Assembly (NCBI RefSeq): GCF_000022325.1
Contig: NC_012034.1
Location: 1,921,501-1,985,500 of the forward strand
Reading direction: 5' to 3'
DNA from: Caldicellulosiruptor bescii DSM 6725
Lineage (GTDB): Bacteria; Bacillota; Thermoanaerobacteria; Caldicellulosiruptorales; Caldicellulosiruptoraceae
Length of the DNA stretch: 64,000 nucleotides
Part shown: one piece after another, positions 1 through 10,587 of the stretch
Layout: each line of letters begins with the position of its first letter
How positions within the stretch are numbered: the stretch's first letter is position 1
Made by a program: the position numbers and the translations under genes
The notes under the pieces: model-generated
The model's input: only the letters and a program-made list of their open reading frames with translations
The model's database searches: none
What the model was told of the DNA's origin: nothing

Positions 1-1
1 T

Positions 2-1948
2 AGATGGCTTTATTTGAATCATCAGTTGTGCATTCAGAACAATAAGCTGTTTCTTCAAAACACTAATATAAATGCTTCAGAAATATTTTATAAAATTGTT
101 GAACACAGACTTTCTCAACTCGATAAGGAATTAATACAATTTTTGAAAATAGCTGCTGTTTTTGGACAAAGATTTAATTTACGTATAGTATTAAATGTTC
201 TAAAACCTTCAAAATCTGAAAATGATATCATCTTAACTCTTTCAAAAAGTAATTTCATTAAATTTGTTGACATAACTTATCAATCTTCAACAGCAGACAA
301 AATCTTCGAATTTGCAAATAATATTATTTTTGAAGCAGTCCTGAGATCAATACCAAAAAGTACTAAAATAAATTTTCATCTTAAAATTGCCAAATCTATT
401 GAAAAACTATTCAGAGAAAATATTAGTTATTATTACGAGCTTTTGATTTATCATTACCGTGAAGCGAACGATATAATAAATTCTTCCAAATATTGTATAT
501 CACTTGCAAATTATTACAAAAAGCAGCTTTTGTACAAGTACGCAGTAAAATACTTTAAAATTGCAATTGAAATGTTAGAAAATTACAACCAACAAAAAAA
601 CAATCTATATACAAGAGCACTTGAAGAATTATCAAGTTTAGAAAAACAAATGGGTAACTATGTTGAAGCTCTTAAGTACTTAATTATCTTAGATAGTGTA
701 GCAGATGCCGAAAAAAGTCTATTTATAAAAAGCGAAATATGTGAATCTCTCATCCTTACTGCTGACTTTGCTAAAGCGAAAGAAATACTCATAGGGCTTG
801 AAAAAAATATTGACAGGAATAGTACCTTATATTCAAAATTAGTCTACCTCAAGAGTCTATTTCAATGTTATACTGGGGCTTCAGATATTAACCATATTTT
901 GGAAGAGGCAGAAACTATAATAATGCAAGATAATGAGATTGAGAATCTTGTGAAAGTCTTTAATATAGTTGCATATACATTTTATAGAAACTATGGAGAT
1001 ATTAATAAGGCAATAAATTACTTACAAAAAGCTAAATCTGCCGCAATTAAAACTAATAATATTGCTTTACGTGTCAAACTTACCAGTAATCTTGGTATTC
1101 TTTATTTTCAAACTGGTCAAATTAATAGTGCAATACAAAATTTAACATCAGCCTTAGAAGAAAGCAAAAAAATTTCCGATAGACATACACAAATTCATAT
1201 TTTGATAAATTTAGGGATAATTTATACAAAGAAAGGACTTCTTAAAAAAGCACACGAATATCTAAACCAAGCTTATGAAAATGCTGAAAAATGGAATTTC
1301 TCGTATGAAGAATGTGCTTGCCTACTTAATATAGGCGAAATCTACATTGAAAAAGGCTTATTAATACATAGCTATGAATTGTTTTTAGCCTCACTAAATA
1401 TCAGCGAAACAAAAATGTTTACTGCCGAAAAAGCTTTGAGTTTTATAAATCTCGCAAAAGTTTTGATCCTTATGAAAAATTGGCAAGCTGCTGACGAATT
1501 TCTTAATAAAGCAACAAGTTTTATTGAAAATTTAAAAGACATAGATATATCTTATGAATATCATCTAACTAAGGCAGAGTTTTTTATGTTGTCAAACAAT
1601 TTTTTGGATGCAGAGAGAGAAATTGATATTTCATTAAAGTTTGCAGAAAAAAACATATTCAGACAAATAGAATGCATAAGAAAGAAAGGGGAAATACTTT
1701 CTGCTGCTGAAAAGTATAGTGAAGCAATAGAATGCTTCAAAAATGCAATAAAACTTAGTGAAACAAGTGGTTCTGCCTTAGAACTTGCAAAGTGCTATTT
1801 TCTCTTAGCAAAAACTTATCTAAAAACTTCGCAAAAAGACCAAGCAAAGTATTATATTGAAATGTCAGAAAAATGGAGCAAATTAATTGATGATGAGTGC
1901 AGTATCAAGACTGAAATAGCTTCATTTAAAAAGTTTTTGATAAGTTAG
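2..1948 (+). CDS. TPR-repeat regulator, C-terminal part (5' end outside window)
   Basis: The frame is open from base 2, so the gene begins before the window; a TTG at 14 could be read as a start but nothing supports it. The first 100 or so visible residues look like the helical/winged-helix segment that follows the ATPase domain in PknK/MalT-like signalling ATPases (hydrophobic segment with AAVFGQRF, then FEFANNIIFEAV and FHLKIAKSIE). About 450 residues of TPR-like helical pairs follow, with repeated patterns such as NLGILYFQTGQ, NLGIIYTKKG and LNIGEIYIEKG. No C-terminal HTH, cyclase or kinase motif is visible before the stop. The missing N-terminus probably carries an ATPase, possibly also a kinase domain. 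A role in signal-dependent regulation is inferred. No clear terminator follows; the gap to 2125 contains a TGTACAA/TTGTACA inverted repeat at 2069-2084. Confidence 0.75.
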   Translation, partial: RWLYLNHQLCIQNNKLFLQNTNINASEIFYKIVEHRLSQLDKELIQFLKIAAVFGQRFNLRIVLNVLKPSKSENDIILTLSKSNFIKFVDITYQSSTADKIFEFANNIIFEAVLRSIPKSTKINFHLKIAKSIEKLFRENISYYYELLIYHYREANDIINSSKYCISLANYYKKQLLYKYAVKYFKIAIEMLENYNQQKNNLYTRALEELSSLEKQMGNYVEALKYLIILDSVADAEKSLFIKSEICESLILTADFAKAKEILIGLEKNIDRNSTLYSKLVYLKSLFQCYTGASDINHILEEAETIIMQDNEIENLVKVFNIVAYTFYRNYGDINKAINYLQKAKSAAIKTNNIALRVKLTSNLGILYFQTGQINSAIQNLTSALEESKKISDRHTQIHILINLGIIYTKKGLLKKAHEYLNQAYENAEKWNFSYEECACLLNIGEIYIEKGLLIHSYELFLASLNISETKMFTAEKALSFINLAKVLILMKNWQAADEFLNKATSFIENLKDIDISYEYHLTKAEFFMLSNNFLDAEREIDISLKFAEKNIFRQIECIRKKGEILSAAEKYSEAIECFKNAIKLSETSGSALELAKCYFLLAKTYLKTSQKDQAKYYIEMSEKWSKLIDDECSIKTEIASFKKFLIS

Positions 1949-2124
1949 ATCAACTCTATTGTTTGAGCATAAAGTATTTTACTAATGTAACATTTCCTTA
2001 AAAAGCAGAATACAAGATATTATTTTCAATGATAAATTAAAATTCTGTTGAAAGTAGGAATATAATGATGTACAAAATTGTACATTGATATGATATCCTT
2101 TCTCATAGTGAGGAGGGATATCAA

Positions 2125-3030
2125 ATGCAGAACTTAACAGCACATTTAAACATGATAAGGGCGATGAAAATGAAACCTAACTTTTCAGAACTTGCAAGAA
2201 TATATGGGATGGATAGAAGAACAGTTAAAAAATATTATGAGGGTTATGAAGGAAAACCTAAGAATAGAAATAAACCAAGTAAATTGGACAAATACTATGA
2301 TGAGATAAAATCAAAGCTTGCTATCAAAGGAGTTACAGTCAAGGGTGTTTATGAGTATTTAAAATCAAAAGATGAGACAATAGGAACATATTCAAACTTC
2401 AATAAGTATGTTAAGAAAAAAGGATTAAAGCCAGAGAAGAAAATAAAAGGTCACCCAAGATTTGAGACAGATCCAGGTGAGCAAGCGCAAGTTGATTGGA
2501 AAGAGAATATAAAGCTTGTCTCAAGAAATGGAGAGGAGTTTATCATTAATGTTCTTGATTTTAAATTAGGTTATTCAAGGTATTGCTGCTTTGAGATAAA
2601 CAGGACAAAAACTCAAGAAGAATTAATAGAAACTCTAATAAGAATATTCAAAGATATAGGCGGAGTACCGAGAGAGATTTTATTTGACAATACAGCAGCA
2701 GTTGTTGATATAACAGGTGAGAAAATTAAAGTAAATTCAAGATTTAAAAGTTTTGCAAAAGACTTTGGGTTTGAAGTGAAACTGTGCAAACCAAGACATT
2801 CGTACACAAAAGGAAAAGTTGAAGCAGCAAACAAGTTCATAGATTGGATACTGCCATATCAGGGTGAATTTGAAACAGAAGAGGATAGAAAAAGAGTATT
2901 TACAACCCTTGCCAGACAAAAGGTTAATAGACAGTTACCTAAATTCCTACAAGTCAGTTAAAGTCCAAAAGGACTCTCTGATTTACTACAAGGGAAGTAA
3001 ATACTCTGTTCCACTTAGAATACAGGCTTA
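2125..3030 (+). pseudogene. istA: IS21-family transposase IstA, frameshifted and internally deleted
   Basis: The N-terminal 278 codons read through an HTH (ARIYGMDRRTVKKYYEGYEG) and a DDE core: first Asp in EQAQVDWKEN, second in ILFDNTAAVV, Glu in KGKVEAANKF. The frame then stops at 2961. In another frame, about 2949-3029 encodes the C-terminal IstA signature (KVQKDSLIYYKGSKYSVPLR), so a frameshift and loss of the segment that normally lies between these motifs have destroyed the gene. A GAGGAGGG ribosome binding site precedes the ATG. IstB remnants follow. The element is dead; it is distinct from the second IS21 copy at 4.4-6.9 kb, whose sequence differs strongly. Confidence 0.85.
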
Positions 3031-3059
3031 AACATTTTTCAAAATATTAAGTTTTAATA

Positions 3060-3268
3060 ATAGACGAGATAGGTTATTTGCCAATAGACAATGATGGAGC
3101 GAATTTATTTTTTCCAGTTGATATCAAGCAGAAATGAGAAGAGCAGTACAATAATAAAAACTAATGTTGTATTCTCAGAATTGGGAAAGATATTTGGTAG
3201 AGCGACAATAGCAATTGCAATTCTAGATAGGCTACTCCATCATTCTTACGTGATTTTCATAAAATGAC
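3060..3268 (+). pseudogene. istB: IS21-family helper ATPase IstB, remnant
   Basis: Two disconnected pieces of IstB are readable. Bases 3060-3137 give IDEIGYLPIDNDGANLFF, the Walker B region, and then a stop. Bases 3148-3268 give SELGKIFGRATIAIAILDRL followed by LHHSYVIFIK, the C-terminal AAA+ region. The N-terminal half with the Walker A motif is missing. Together with the preceding broken istA this is the wreck of one IS21-type element. Confidence 0.8.
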
Positions 3269-3373
3269 CTCCATACAGATTGCAGTCAAAAACAGCATAT
3301 TTTAGCAATACAAACCAGCAAAGTTAAGTTTATTTTTTGTACATTTTTATTTTCGATTTTTGTTCATTTTAAT

Positions 3374-3396
3374 GGTTCTTTCCGAAGTCAGTTGAA
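3374..3396 (+). repeat. Left terminal inverted repeat of the ISL3 element
   Basis: Begins GGTTCTTTCC and ends AGTTGAA; it pairs with the right end at 7688-7710. A TATAAT-like motif (GGCTATAATG) shortly inside at about 3412-3421 is a plausible transposase promoter. Confidence 0.85.
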
Positions 3397-3495
3397 TAAA
3401 TTTTATTTTTCGGCTATAATGAAAGGACTATTAGATCAAAGGAGAAATCAATACAATGGAGTCAATAATAAACCTAAAAGAATAATAATCTTGTC

Positions 3496-4423
3496 ATGGA
3501 GAAATACGAAATAATTGATGATACAATTTACATCTATGTTAAATCTAAAAATTCCCAAGCTACGTGTCCTTATTGCAATCAAAGTTCTAATAAAATACAT
3601 TCTTACTATTCGAGAAGTTTTCAAGATCTTCCAATACAAGATAAAAAAGTTGTTATAGTTCTCAAGAATAGGAAATTCTTTTGTAAAAATCCTGAGTGCA
3701 GAAAAAAACATTTGCTGAAAGATTTCAATTTATCTCTGATAACGCAAAAAGAACTAAAAGACTTGAAGATGAAATATTAAACATTTCAATGAATATGAGT
3801 TCTGTAGGTGCGTCAAAGATATTAAGGAGAAACATTGCAAACAAACTCAAGAGCACAATTTGTGAAATGATAAAAAAAACAATTCTAATTGACAGAGATA
3901 CAGTTAAAAGAGTCTATATTGACGATTTTGCCCTAAAGCGCAGGGAGAAATATGCAAAGTCAATGATAGATATTGAAAGCGGGAAGGTTATTGATATTTT
4001 AAATTCCAGAGACTACGACGATGTAAAACAATGGTTGGGAGAATATCCAAATATAGAGGTTGTATGTAGAGATGGTTCTGTAACTTATTCTAAAGCAATA
4101 AAAGATTCACATTGTGAAGCAATTCAAATAAGTGATAGATTTCATTTATTAAAAAATTTAACCGATTATTGCAAAGAATATATAAGAATAGAGATTAAAA
4201 ATAAGATAAAAATAGAAATGCCAATGGTAAGAGAGGCAGAAACAAAATATTCAACTGAGACAAATGTGAAATACCATTATAAGACAAAATGGGAATTAAT
4301 ACTTGCTGTGAAAGAGATGATTTCGGATGGTTGTACAATAAATGAAGTATGTAGAGTTTTAGGACTTGGGAATAAAACTGTTATAAAGTACTCAAAAATA
4401 AATGAGAGCGAAAAAGATGTTAT
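3496..4423 (+). pseudogene. ISL3-family transposase, N-terminal half, with a -1 shift at an A7 run
   Basis: Bases 3496-3708 encode the zinc-binding N-terminus (CPYCNQSS and FCKNPECRKK). At the run of seven A (3702-3708) a -1 shift continues the protein as TFAERFQF in the frame that runs to about 4423. The DDE core follows (VYIDDFALKRREKYA, VVCRDGSVTYSKAI, QISDRFHLLKNL), then an HTH-like stretch. The coding frame runs into the second IS21 element after KINESEKDVI. The A_AAA_AAA_C heptamer is a classic slippery site, so the shift may be programmed rather than a mutation. An in-frame N-terminal extension starting near 3456 (MESIINLKE) is interrupted by stops, so the extreme N-terminus may also be damaged. 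Confidence 0.85.
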
Positions 4424-4482
4424 TGTCAATACCTTTTCCCCACTTTTGATAACATTTTTTCCCCACCTGTTTTCAAAAAAAT

Positions 4483-5274
4483 TTAATTATCATTATTTAA
4501 CTGATTTGACTCATTCTTGGAATCATCTGTTAAAGCTTTTATAGCACCCTCCCTTTGCTTCATCCTATAACTTTCACCTTTGATAACTACAAAATGACAG
4601 TGATGTACAAATCTATCTAAAATCGCTGTCGCTAAAACTGGATCATAAAATATCCTCGGCCACTCTTCAAATACCTTGTTTGTAGTTATTATTATCGATC
4701 CTCTCTCATACCTCTTTGATATTATCTCATAAAAATCATCTACACTGCTTTGATTAAATTTCCTTAAGCCCAGCTCATCTATTATTAACAAATCCACATT
4801 AACATAGTTTTTTAACTTTTGTTGATACGAATTATCCGCTCTTGAAATATACAACTCTTCTAACATCTCATTTGCTGTGGTAAACAAAACTCTATATCCA
4901 AGTGCTACGGCTTTAAGTCCTATCGCTATTGCAAGATGTGTTTTTCCCGTTCCTGGCGGTCCTATGAAGGCCACATTTTCTTTCTTGCGGACAAATTCAC
5001 AGGTCGCCAAATTGTATATAAACCTCTTATTAATTGAAGGCTGATAACTAAAATTGTATTCTTCTAATGTCTTGTGCCATGGAAACCTCGCTTTGCTTAT
5101 CCTCTTTTGATTACTGTTTATTCTCCTGTTACTCACTTCATCATTTATCAATATCTCAAAAAACTCTTGATACGAAAAGTTATTCTTAATAGCTTCCTCT
5201 ACCCTTAAATCAAAACTCTTTATTACCCCAGATAATTTCAAATCCTTTAGCTTCCCCAACAAAAGATCATTCAT
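4483..5274 (-). CDS. istB: IS21-family helper ATPase IstB
   Basis: Full-length 263-aa IstB, the AAA+ ATPase that assists the IstA transposase during target capture. Walker A is GPPGTGKTHLAIAIGLKA, Walker B is VDLLIIDELG, and the C-terminal ILDRFVHHCHFVVIKGESYR matches the family end. The ATG overlaps the istA stop by four bases, the usual translational coupling in IS21. It looks intact although its partner istA is frameshifted. The last codons lie close to the left end of the element. Confidence 0.92.
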   Translation of the reverse strand: MNDLLLGKLKDLKLSGVIKSFDLRVEEAIKNNFSYQEFFEILINDEVSNRRINSNQKRISKARFPWHKTLEEYNFSYQPSINKRFIYNLATCEFVRKKENVAFIGPPGTGKTHLAIAIGLKAVALGYRVLFTTANEMLEELYISRADNSYQQKLKNYVNVDLLIIDELGLRKFNQSSVDDFYEIISKRYERGSIIITTNKVFEEWPRIFYDPVLATAILDRFVHHCHFVVIKGESYRMKQREGAIKALTDDSKNESNQLNNDN

Positions 5275-6750
5275 CTTTGCAATTCTCCCATCTCAAGCAA
5301 TTTGTCGTATTCCCTGATATCCCTGTAAAGCTCTGTACTTTCCTCATTAATATAGCTCTCATCTTCATACTCGGGCAAATCGCTTATCCCTTTTTCGCAT
5401 ATATTCTTAACAACCTTGTAGCTCAACCCTCCAAATTTTAAAGCCCTCTTACACGCATTGTCTACTGCCTCAGCTCCATATCTTTCTTTTAGTGCTATTA
5501 TCCCACTTATGCTCCTGTAATCATACTTTTTAAATCCTTCTTGCTTAATAAATTCCTCAAAAAACTTCAGCGCCCAATTGCCAATTTCTGACATTTTACC
5601 CCTCTGTCTTGACAATATATCCTCAATTGTTATATTCTTGGACGAGGGATAGTGTTCTTTGTTGGTTACGTATTTGCCCTTCTCATTGTTTTTGACAATT
5701 TGATGAAGGGCTATTTCTTTACCTTCAAAGAACACCCTCAAAAAACTGCCCATCTCAACTACCTCTACTTCATATCCTGCATACTCATATGGCACTGAAT
5801 AATAGTTCCCTTTGTATATGAGATGACTGTTAGTAGCTACTTTATGAATTGAACTCCTTGATATGTGGTATTCCTCAATAGGAAGAGCTATTAACTTTTC
5901 TTTCTCTTCTGAGATGAAAACTTCTTTGGGAACTTTCTTAGTTGTGCCATGTACTCTCACATTTGCTACATCGTCAAGCCAGTTTTTTAAATGCTCCCTC
6001 GCCTCATCAATATCCTTAAATTCTTCCCCAGAAAAACAGTTTTGCTTAACATACTTAACTGCCGATTCTACCTTGCCTTTATCAGTCGGTGTGTATACCC
6101 TGCATGGCTGAGGTAAAAATCCATAGTGGCTTGCAAAACTTGCATAGTCCTTTTGTATCTGCACATCAATAAAAATCAACGTTCAATACCCCTGCTTTTA
6201 AATTGTCTATCTTCACAACTTCTACTACTCCACCAAAATACTTAAATGCGTTCTTATGACTCTGTATAAATGTTTCAACTGTCTGGTCAAATACTATCTC
6301 TGCATACATATATCTTGAATAACTTAAAACCATTGTAAATACCCATGCTTTTTTGAATTTACCATCAACTTTTATCTTACCTATATATCCAAAATCAACT
6401 TGAGCTTCTTCTGCAGGCAGTGTTGTTAAAACCATGTACACCTTTGAATTTGCTATCTTTTGTTTTACCTTTTGGACATATCTTCTTACATTCGAGTAGC
6501 TTCCTTCAAAATCAAATTCCGCTTGTAGATCTTGATATATTTTCTTTGCTGAAAGTCCTTTATTAACCTTTGCCTCAATGAACTCCCTGTAATTATCTAA
6601 TACAGAACCTTTTGATTTTCTCTTGACTTCTCCTTTCTGTTCAATGTCATGAATTACTTTTCTAACAGTTTTTCTATCCACGTTTAACAATTTTGCTATT
6701 CGACTTTTGTTGTATCCCCGTTTGAAAAGTGTGTAGATTGTTGTGTGCAT
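5271..6750 (-). pseudogene. istA: IS21-family transposase IstA, one frameshift
   Basis: Two overlapping reading frames (6765-6166 and 6179-5271) together make one IstA. The first has an N-terminal HTH (NKSRIAKLLNVDRKTVRKVI), the first catalytic Asp (EEAQVDFGYIG) and the second (VVKIDNLKAGVLN). The second has the catalytic Glu (DKGKVESAVKYVK) and the C-terminal YKGNYYSVPYEYAG motif. They join at a five-T run around 6170-6175 only by a +1 shift, so I read it as a mutation (or a sequencing error), not programmed recoding. The start is probably the Met of MHTTIY at 6750; a Met five codons upstream at 6765 is possible. Confidence 0.85.
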
Positions 6751-6873
6751 TGCAACCCCCAACATTTTCTTGTTATCTTCTCCTTCTGTAGTTTTCCCAT
6801 ACTTTCCATTCTACACTACAGAAGGCTTCTTTTTAAGTGGCAGGTGGGGAATTTTTAGTGTCATTTCTGATGA

Positions 6874-7696
6874 TTTTATTTTATCATTAACAAAAAAGAA
6901 AAATATGACAAGGAGCTGATTGGGAAATCGAAGCAGGAAAATATTTGTAAACGAAAGGAAGAATTAATTGAACAGGCCAAATTGCTTAGAAGGAAAGGAT
7001 ATAGCATTACTGGGATATCGAGAGAATTAGGTTTAGATCGAAAAACAGTAAAAAAATATCTTGAATCAGATGGTAGATTTAATCATGCATCGAAAGGAAG
7101 AAAATTTAAAAGTAAGTTAGACAATTATAAAGAATGCATTTTAGAACTTTTTTCAAAGGGATATAGTGGCGCAAGAATTATTTGAAAAGATAAAGCAAAT
7201 GGGATACGATAGTTCATATTCGTTAGTAAGATACTTTATTGCTAATACGAATAAAGAAAGGATATTTTTAGAAGATAGAAGTGAGACAATTAAAATAGTC
7301 GAGAGAAAGAGTCTGATAAGTTTGCTTTATAGAGGGATAGAAGAAGAAAAAGCTATAACAGCGGAGGAATTGGAAAAAGTAATGGAGATTTATCCTCAAT
7401 TAAAGATAATCTACCGATTAGTCAAGCAGTTTAAAGAAATCTTATTGAATAAAGACGTGTTTAAGGTAGAGCAGTGGCTTAAAGAGAGTGAAGAGTTAGA
7501 TATTCCCGAGTTGAATAGTTTTGTTTCAGGGGTAAAGAGAGATTATGAAGCTGTAAGAAATTGTATTATGTATGAATACAGTAACGGCTTAGCAGAGGGG
7601 ATTATAAATAAGATAAAAGTTATTAAGAGAATTATGTATGGTCGCTGTAGTTTTGAAATGTTAAGAAGTAAGGTTTTATTATTTAATTTCAACTAA
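6874..7696 (+). pseudogene. ISL3-family transposase, C-terminal half, frameshifted
   Basis: Resumes the ISL3 transposase after the nested IS21: an HTH segment (YSITGISRELGLDRKTVKKY), then the C-terminal part ending in RIMYGRCSFEMLRSKVLL. The frame breaks near 7185: GYSGARII stops and the protein continues in the next frame as FEKIKQMGYD, which one lost base would explain. The stop (7694-7696) lies inside the right inverted repeat. Joined to 3496-4423, it would give a nearly complete ISL3 transposase. Confidence 0.85.
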
Positions 7697-7710
7697 GTTA
7701 GGAAAGAACC
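7688..7710 (+). repeat. Right terminal inverted repeat of the ISL3 element
   Basis: Ends GGAAAGAACC; its reverse complement matches the left end at 3374-3396 over the outer 10 and inner 7 bases. Confidence 0.85.
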
Positions 7711-7753
7711 ATTTTTATATTGACATTTACACGTTAAAACATTTTCCATATCA

Positions 7754-7814
7754 AAAAACCTCCTTCTTGGATATTTTTGTTTATATTCTGATTCTTACCA
7801 AGAAGGAGGTTTTT
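7754..7814 (-). terminator. Terminator-like long hairpin after the PL11 gene
   Basis: Perfect 17-bp arms (7754-7770 and 7798-7814) around a 27-base AT-rich loop, with a T run on the minus-strand 3' side. It lies 83 bases past the PL11 stop. The loop is long for an intrinsic terminator; a hairpin of the same geometry occurs at 54603-54653. Confidence 0.65.
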
Positions 7815-7896
7815 ATGCTTTACACAAAATTATTTACAGTCTCTTTTAATTTGCAATTAACAATTTTTTATCATTAAATAGTTTTCTATAAACCTA

Positions 7897-10398
7897 TTAT
7901 TTTGGTTCTTGCCCCCATACCAGCACCCCATCTACATACGCTGTTACCTTCACATTCTCTCCATAATTCGTCATGCTCTGCATCCATGACCAGTCATTCC
8001 CTTGATTGTAATTGCTCCAATCACTCTTGTTGAACCTTATCTGTATCTCCCCTGTGTCTTTACCAGCCTGCAACTGCCCAGCTCCACTCTTAAATCCTAT
8101 CTCTAAATAATAGTCCGCTCCACTTACGCTACTGCTCAGCTTCACAAACTTGAATGTCACATTGCTTGCTCCTATCTGTGCCCAGTCTGATATCGCACTC
8201 TGTGCCTTGTCCCCATCTACCGTGTACCAGTACCTTATCGTTACCCTGCTCAAATCTATGCTGCTACTTCCAGTGTTCACTACCTTCAACCATGGCCTTA
8301 TCGTGTTTGTTGTGCTATTTGTCTCCTTGTTAGCATACAATACCTTTATCTGTCCACCTGCTACAGGTGTGCTGCTCGGCGTCGGTGTTGGTGTTGCTGT
8401 TGGTGTCGGTGTTGGTGTTGCTGTTGCTGTTGGAGTTGGCGTAGATGTTGCAGTTGATGTTGGCAATGGAGTTGATGTAGGCGTTGGTGTTTTTGTCGGG
8501 GTTAGCGACGGTGTAACAATTGGTTGTTGCCCATAACCTTCAAAATATTGATATATGTTATTCACATTAGTCTCATACCCTAAATAAAAACTTACGTGAG
8601 GTGGTTGATTATATGCAACGTTCTGCCATGCTATAGACACCCTATATTGCCTGTTATGCATAAGCGTAGGTATCTTATAATCTGTCAATGTGGTGGTTGT
8701 ATATATCCTGATTGCATTGTTATCACTAGTCCTAAATATGACCTCTTCTCGCCAATCCCCAAGTATATCTGCACTCAAGCAAGGTGTTGCTTTTGTGCCA
8801 TTGTTTGATGAACATCCACTTGCTGTGAATATAGTATTACTCCTATTATTGTTATAATCCCATTTATAAATATATACATTATCCAACAATTCTCTACCTA
8901 AATCTCCATCCCACCATATTGCAAAATTAATTGGTGGTGTCGCATTACTGATTACATTACCTCTACAATCTCTAACACTTATTCCACCTGCCGCCCACAT
9001 TTCTAATCCTCTATATCGCGGGTTAATATCTGCCGTCAAAGCACGTCCACTATCTCCAGATGTTAAAACTCTCACTAATATCTGTCCAGTTCGTGCATCC
9101 CTTAAACTCGCTCCTGTACTTCCTTCATGACACTGCCAAACTTCTAATCCTGGCCTGTCTGGATCAATATCTGTCACATGCATTGCATCACCATGACCTA
9201 ATTTAGTTGAATATAATGGTGCTCCATTATCATCTACTACCATAGCACCATATATTATCTCATCTTTACCATCATTGTCAACATCAGCCACACTCAAATT
9301 GTGATTTCCTTGTCCTTCGTAATCATCTCTATATCCATCTCTAATCTCTCCTGTGTCAAATTGCCATAACTTTGTTAACTCACCATTTCGCCAATTCCAA
9401 GCAACTATATATGTTTTTGTGTAATATCCTCGGCACATAATTAAGCTAGGTCTATTCCCATCCAAATAAGCTACTGCTGCTAAAAACCTGTCAACCCTGT
9501 TTCCATAAGAATCACCCCATGATGAAACATTCCCTCGTGGCGGAATATAATTAACCGTCTTTATTGCTCGTCCTGTCGCACCTTCAAATATAGTCAAATA
9601 TTCAGGCCCTGATAAAATATAACCAGAGGAATTCCTCCAATCAGCATTTGGATCACCTATCACATTCCCTTGTCCATCTATTGTTCCATCAGCTGTTTTA
9701 CATGCAACTTCAGCTTTTCCGTCACCATCTAAATCATATACTATAAATTGTGTATAATGTGCTCCTGCTCTTATATTCCTACCCAAATCAATTCTCCATA
9801 AAAACTTGCCATTTAATTTGTAAGCGTCTAAATACACATTGCTTGTGTATCCAGATTGTGAGTTATCCTTTGAATCACTTGGATCCCATTTCAGAACAAT
9901 CTCATATTCCCCATCACCATCTAAATCGCCAACACTTGCATCATTTGGCGAATATGAAGCACCGAGTGGAGAATTCGCTGGTTTATTTAATCTTATTTCA
10001 ATATAATTGCTACTAAGCACACTTACTTCTTCAGATTGCTCTACCTCTACACCATTTATCACTGCTTTTACATAATACTTCGAAGCAGCTGTCCCAGCAG
10101 TATCAACATAGTTTGTGCTGTTCTGAATCGGCGTATTAGTTATCTTCACTCCATTTCTGTAAATATTAAACCCTATATTCGCTAAATCTGAACCAAACAT
10201 TCTCCAACTCAAAAATACTCCGTTGGTTACTTTTATTGCAATTAATCCTCTATTTAACTTCTCAATTTGACTTCCTGTTGCCGCCATTGCTAAATTACTT
10301 TTGCTCACATTTATCTGTCCATTTAACAATATAATAGTCATGAAAAAAATAATCGATACAAAATATACATACTCCCTAAGCTTTTTATTAGTTAACAT
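7897..10398 (-). CDS. Secreted rhamnogalacturonan lyase (PL11) with C-terminal CBM3
   Basis: Cleaves the rhamnogalacturonan I backbone of pectin by beta-elimination outside the cell. The 833-aa precursor has a signal peptide (hydrophobic stretch about 12-27, Ala-rich cleavage region about 37-42). A small beta domain with [10 protein letters not shown] and GVFLSWRM is followed by the eight-bladed PL11 propeller to about residue 625, full of DxDxDG-type calcium sites ([36 protein letters not shown]). A Pro/Thr/Ser linker of about 55 residues leads to a cellulose-binding CBM3 (about 683-833) that is nearly identical to those in the cellulases further along. GGAGGGGAG precedes the ATG. Closest characterised relatives are YesW/YesX-type lyases; endo or exo mode cannot be read from the sequence. 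Terminator-like hairpins on both sides suggest an independent transcript. Confidence 0.93.
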   Translation of the reverse strand: MLTNKKLREYVYFVSIIFFMTIILLNGQINVSKSNLAMAATGSQIEKLNRGLIAIKVTNGVFLSWRMFGSDLANIGFNIYRNGVKITNTPIQNSTNYVDTAGTAASKYYVKAVINGVEVEQSEEVSVLSSNYIEIRLNKPANSPLGASYSPNDASVGDLDGDGEYEIVLKWDPSDSKDNSQSGYTSNVYLDAYKLNGKFLWRIDLGRNIRAGAHYTQFIVYDLDGDGKAEVACKTADGTIDGQGNVIGDPNADWRNSSGYILSGPEYLTIFEGATGRAIKTVNYIPPRGNVSSWGDSYGNRVDRFLAAVAYLDGNRPSLIMCRGYYTKTYIVAWNWRNGELTKLWQFDTGEIRDGYRDDYEGQGNHNLSVADVDNDGKDEIIYGAMVVDDNGAPLYSTKLGHGDAMHVTDIDPDRPGLEVWQCHEGSTGASLRDARTGQILVRVLTSGDSGRALTADINPRYRGLEMWAAGGISVRDCRGNVISNATPPINFAIWWDGDLGRELLDNVYIYKWDYNNNRSNTIFTASGCSSNNGTKATPCLSADILGDWREEVIFRTSDNNAIRIYTTTTLTDYKIPTLMHNRQYRVSIAWQNVAYNQPPHVSFYLGYETNVNNIYQYFEGYGQQPIVTPSLTPTKTPTPTSTPLPTSTATSTPTPTATATPTPTPTATPTPTPSSTPVAGGQIKVLYANKETNSTTNTIRPWLKVVNTGSSSIDLSRVTIRYWYTVDGDKAQSAISDWAQIGASNVTFKFVKLSSSVSGADYYLEIGFKSGAGQLQAGKDTGEIQIRFNKSDWSNYNQGNDWSWMQSMTNYGENVKVTAYVDGVLVWGQEPK

Positions 10399-10472
10399 TG
10401 AAACTCCCCTCCAAAACCTTTCTCTTTATCTTCAATTATAATAATCTACAAAAGACTCATCCAAAAAGTGGC

Positions 10473-10518
10473 GTGTGATGAATTTGAGGACTTCATATAA
10501 ATATCAAATTCATCACAC
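10473..10518 (-). terminator. Hairpin between the PL3 and PL11 genes
   Basis: 15-bp perfect arms (10473-10487 and 10504-10518) with a 16-base loop, followed on the minus strand by a short T run. It lies downstream of the PL3 stop and upstream of the PL11 start. Confidence 0.65.
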
Positions 10519-10587
10519 ACACTCTCATCTACTTTTTTCTCTATTTTACTCACTAAAACGTCATTATTCCTTATCTTAAAAGAACGA

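Larger units (their letters stand above)
4424..6886 (-). mobile_element. IS21-family insertion sequence nested in the ISL3 transposase
   Basis: Contains istA and istB on the minus strand and separates the two halves of an ISL3 transposase gene. Both ends carry CCCCACCTG in inverted orientation (about 4461-4469 and the complement at about 6840-6848) and additional CCCCAC-type subterminal repeats, as usual for IS21. The outer boundaries are estimated from TG...CA termini and from where the ISL3 reading frame stops and resumes. I could not identify a clean target duplication, so the ends may be off by 10-20 bases. Confidence 0.8.
3374..7710 (+). mobile_element. ISL3-family insertion sequence interrupted by an IS21-family element
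   Basis: The ends are a 23-bp imperfect inverted repeat: 10 identical outer bases (GGTTCTTTCC), 6 partly matching bases, then identical AGTTGAA, at 3374-3396 and 7688-7710. The flanking octamers are ATTTTAAT (3366-3373) and ATTTTTAT (7711-7718), seven of eight identical, as expected for the 8-bp target duplication of ISL3 elements. Inside are two halves of an ISL3-type transposase separated by about 2.46 kb of IS21-type DNA on the opposite strand. The transposase is broken by the insertion and by further frameshifts, so the element cannot move autonomously. Confidence 0.88.

Noticed and set aside
2069-2084. TGTACAA/TTGTACA palindrome as a regulator operator
   Set aside because: Sits just upstream of a dead IS21 and may be part of its end; no regulator or second site supports it.
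2613-2919. Minus-strand ORFs opposite the first IstA
   Set aside because: Shadows of a recognisable transposase frame.
6166-6179. Programmed frameshift in the second IstA
   Set aside because: A +1 shift at a T run without a known recoding signal is needed; a simple indel is more likely, although ATG overlap makes re-initiation conceivable.
8150-8536. Plus-strand ORFs rich in GVGVGVGV opposite the Pro/Thr linkers and CBM3 modules, repeated at each copy
   Set aside because: They are the complement of repetitive Pro/Thr codons and recur only because the modules recur; no ribosome binding sites and no independent conservation.
10473-10518. Possible riboswitch between PL3 and PL11
   Set aside because: Only a simple hairpin; no conserved aptamer motif recognised, better explained as a terminator.
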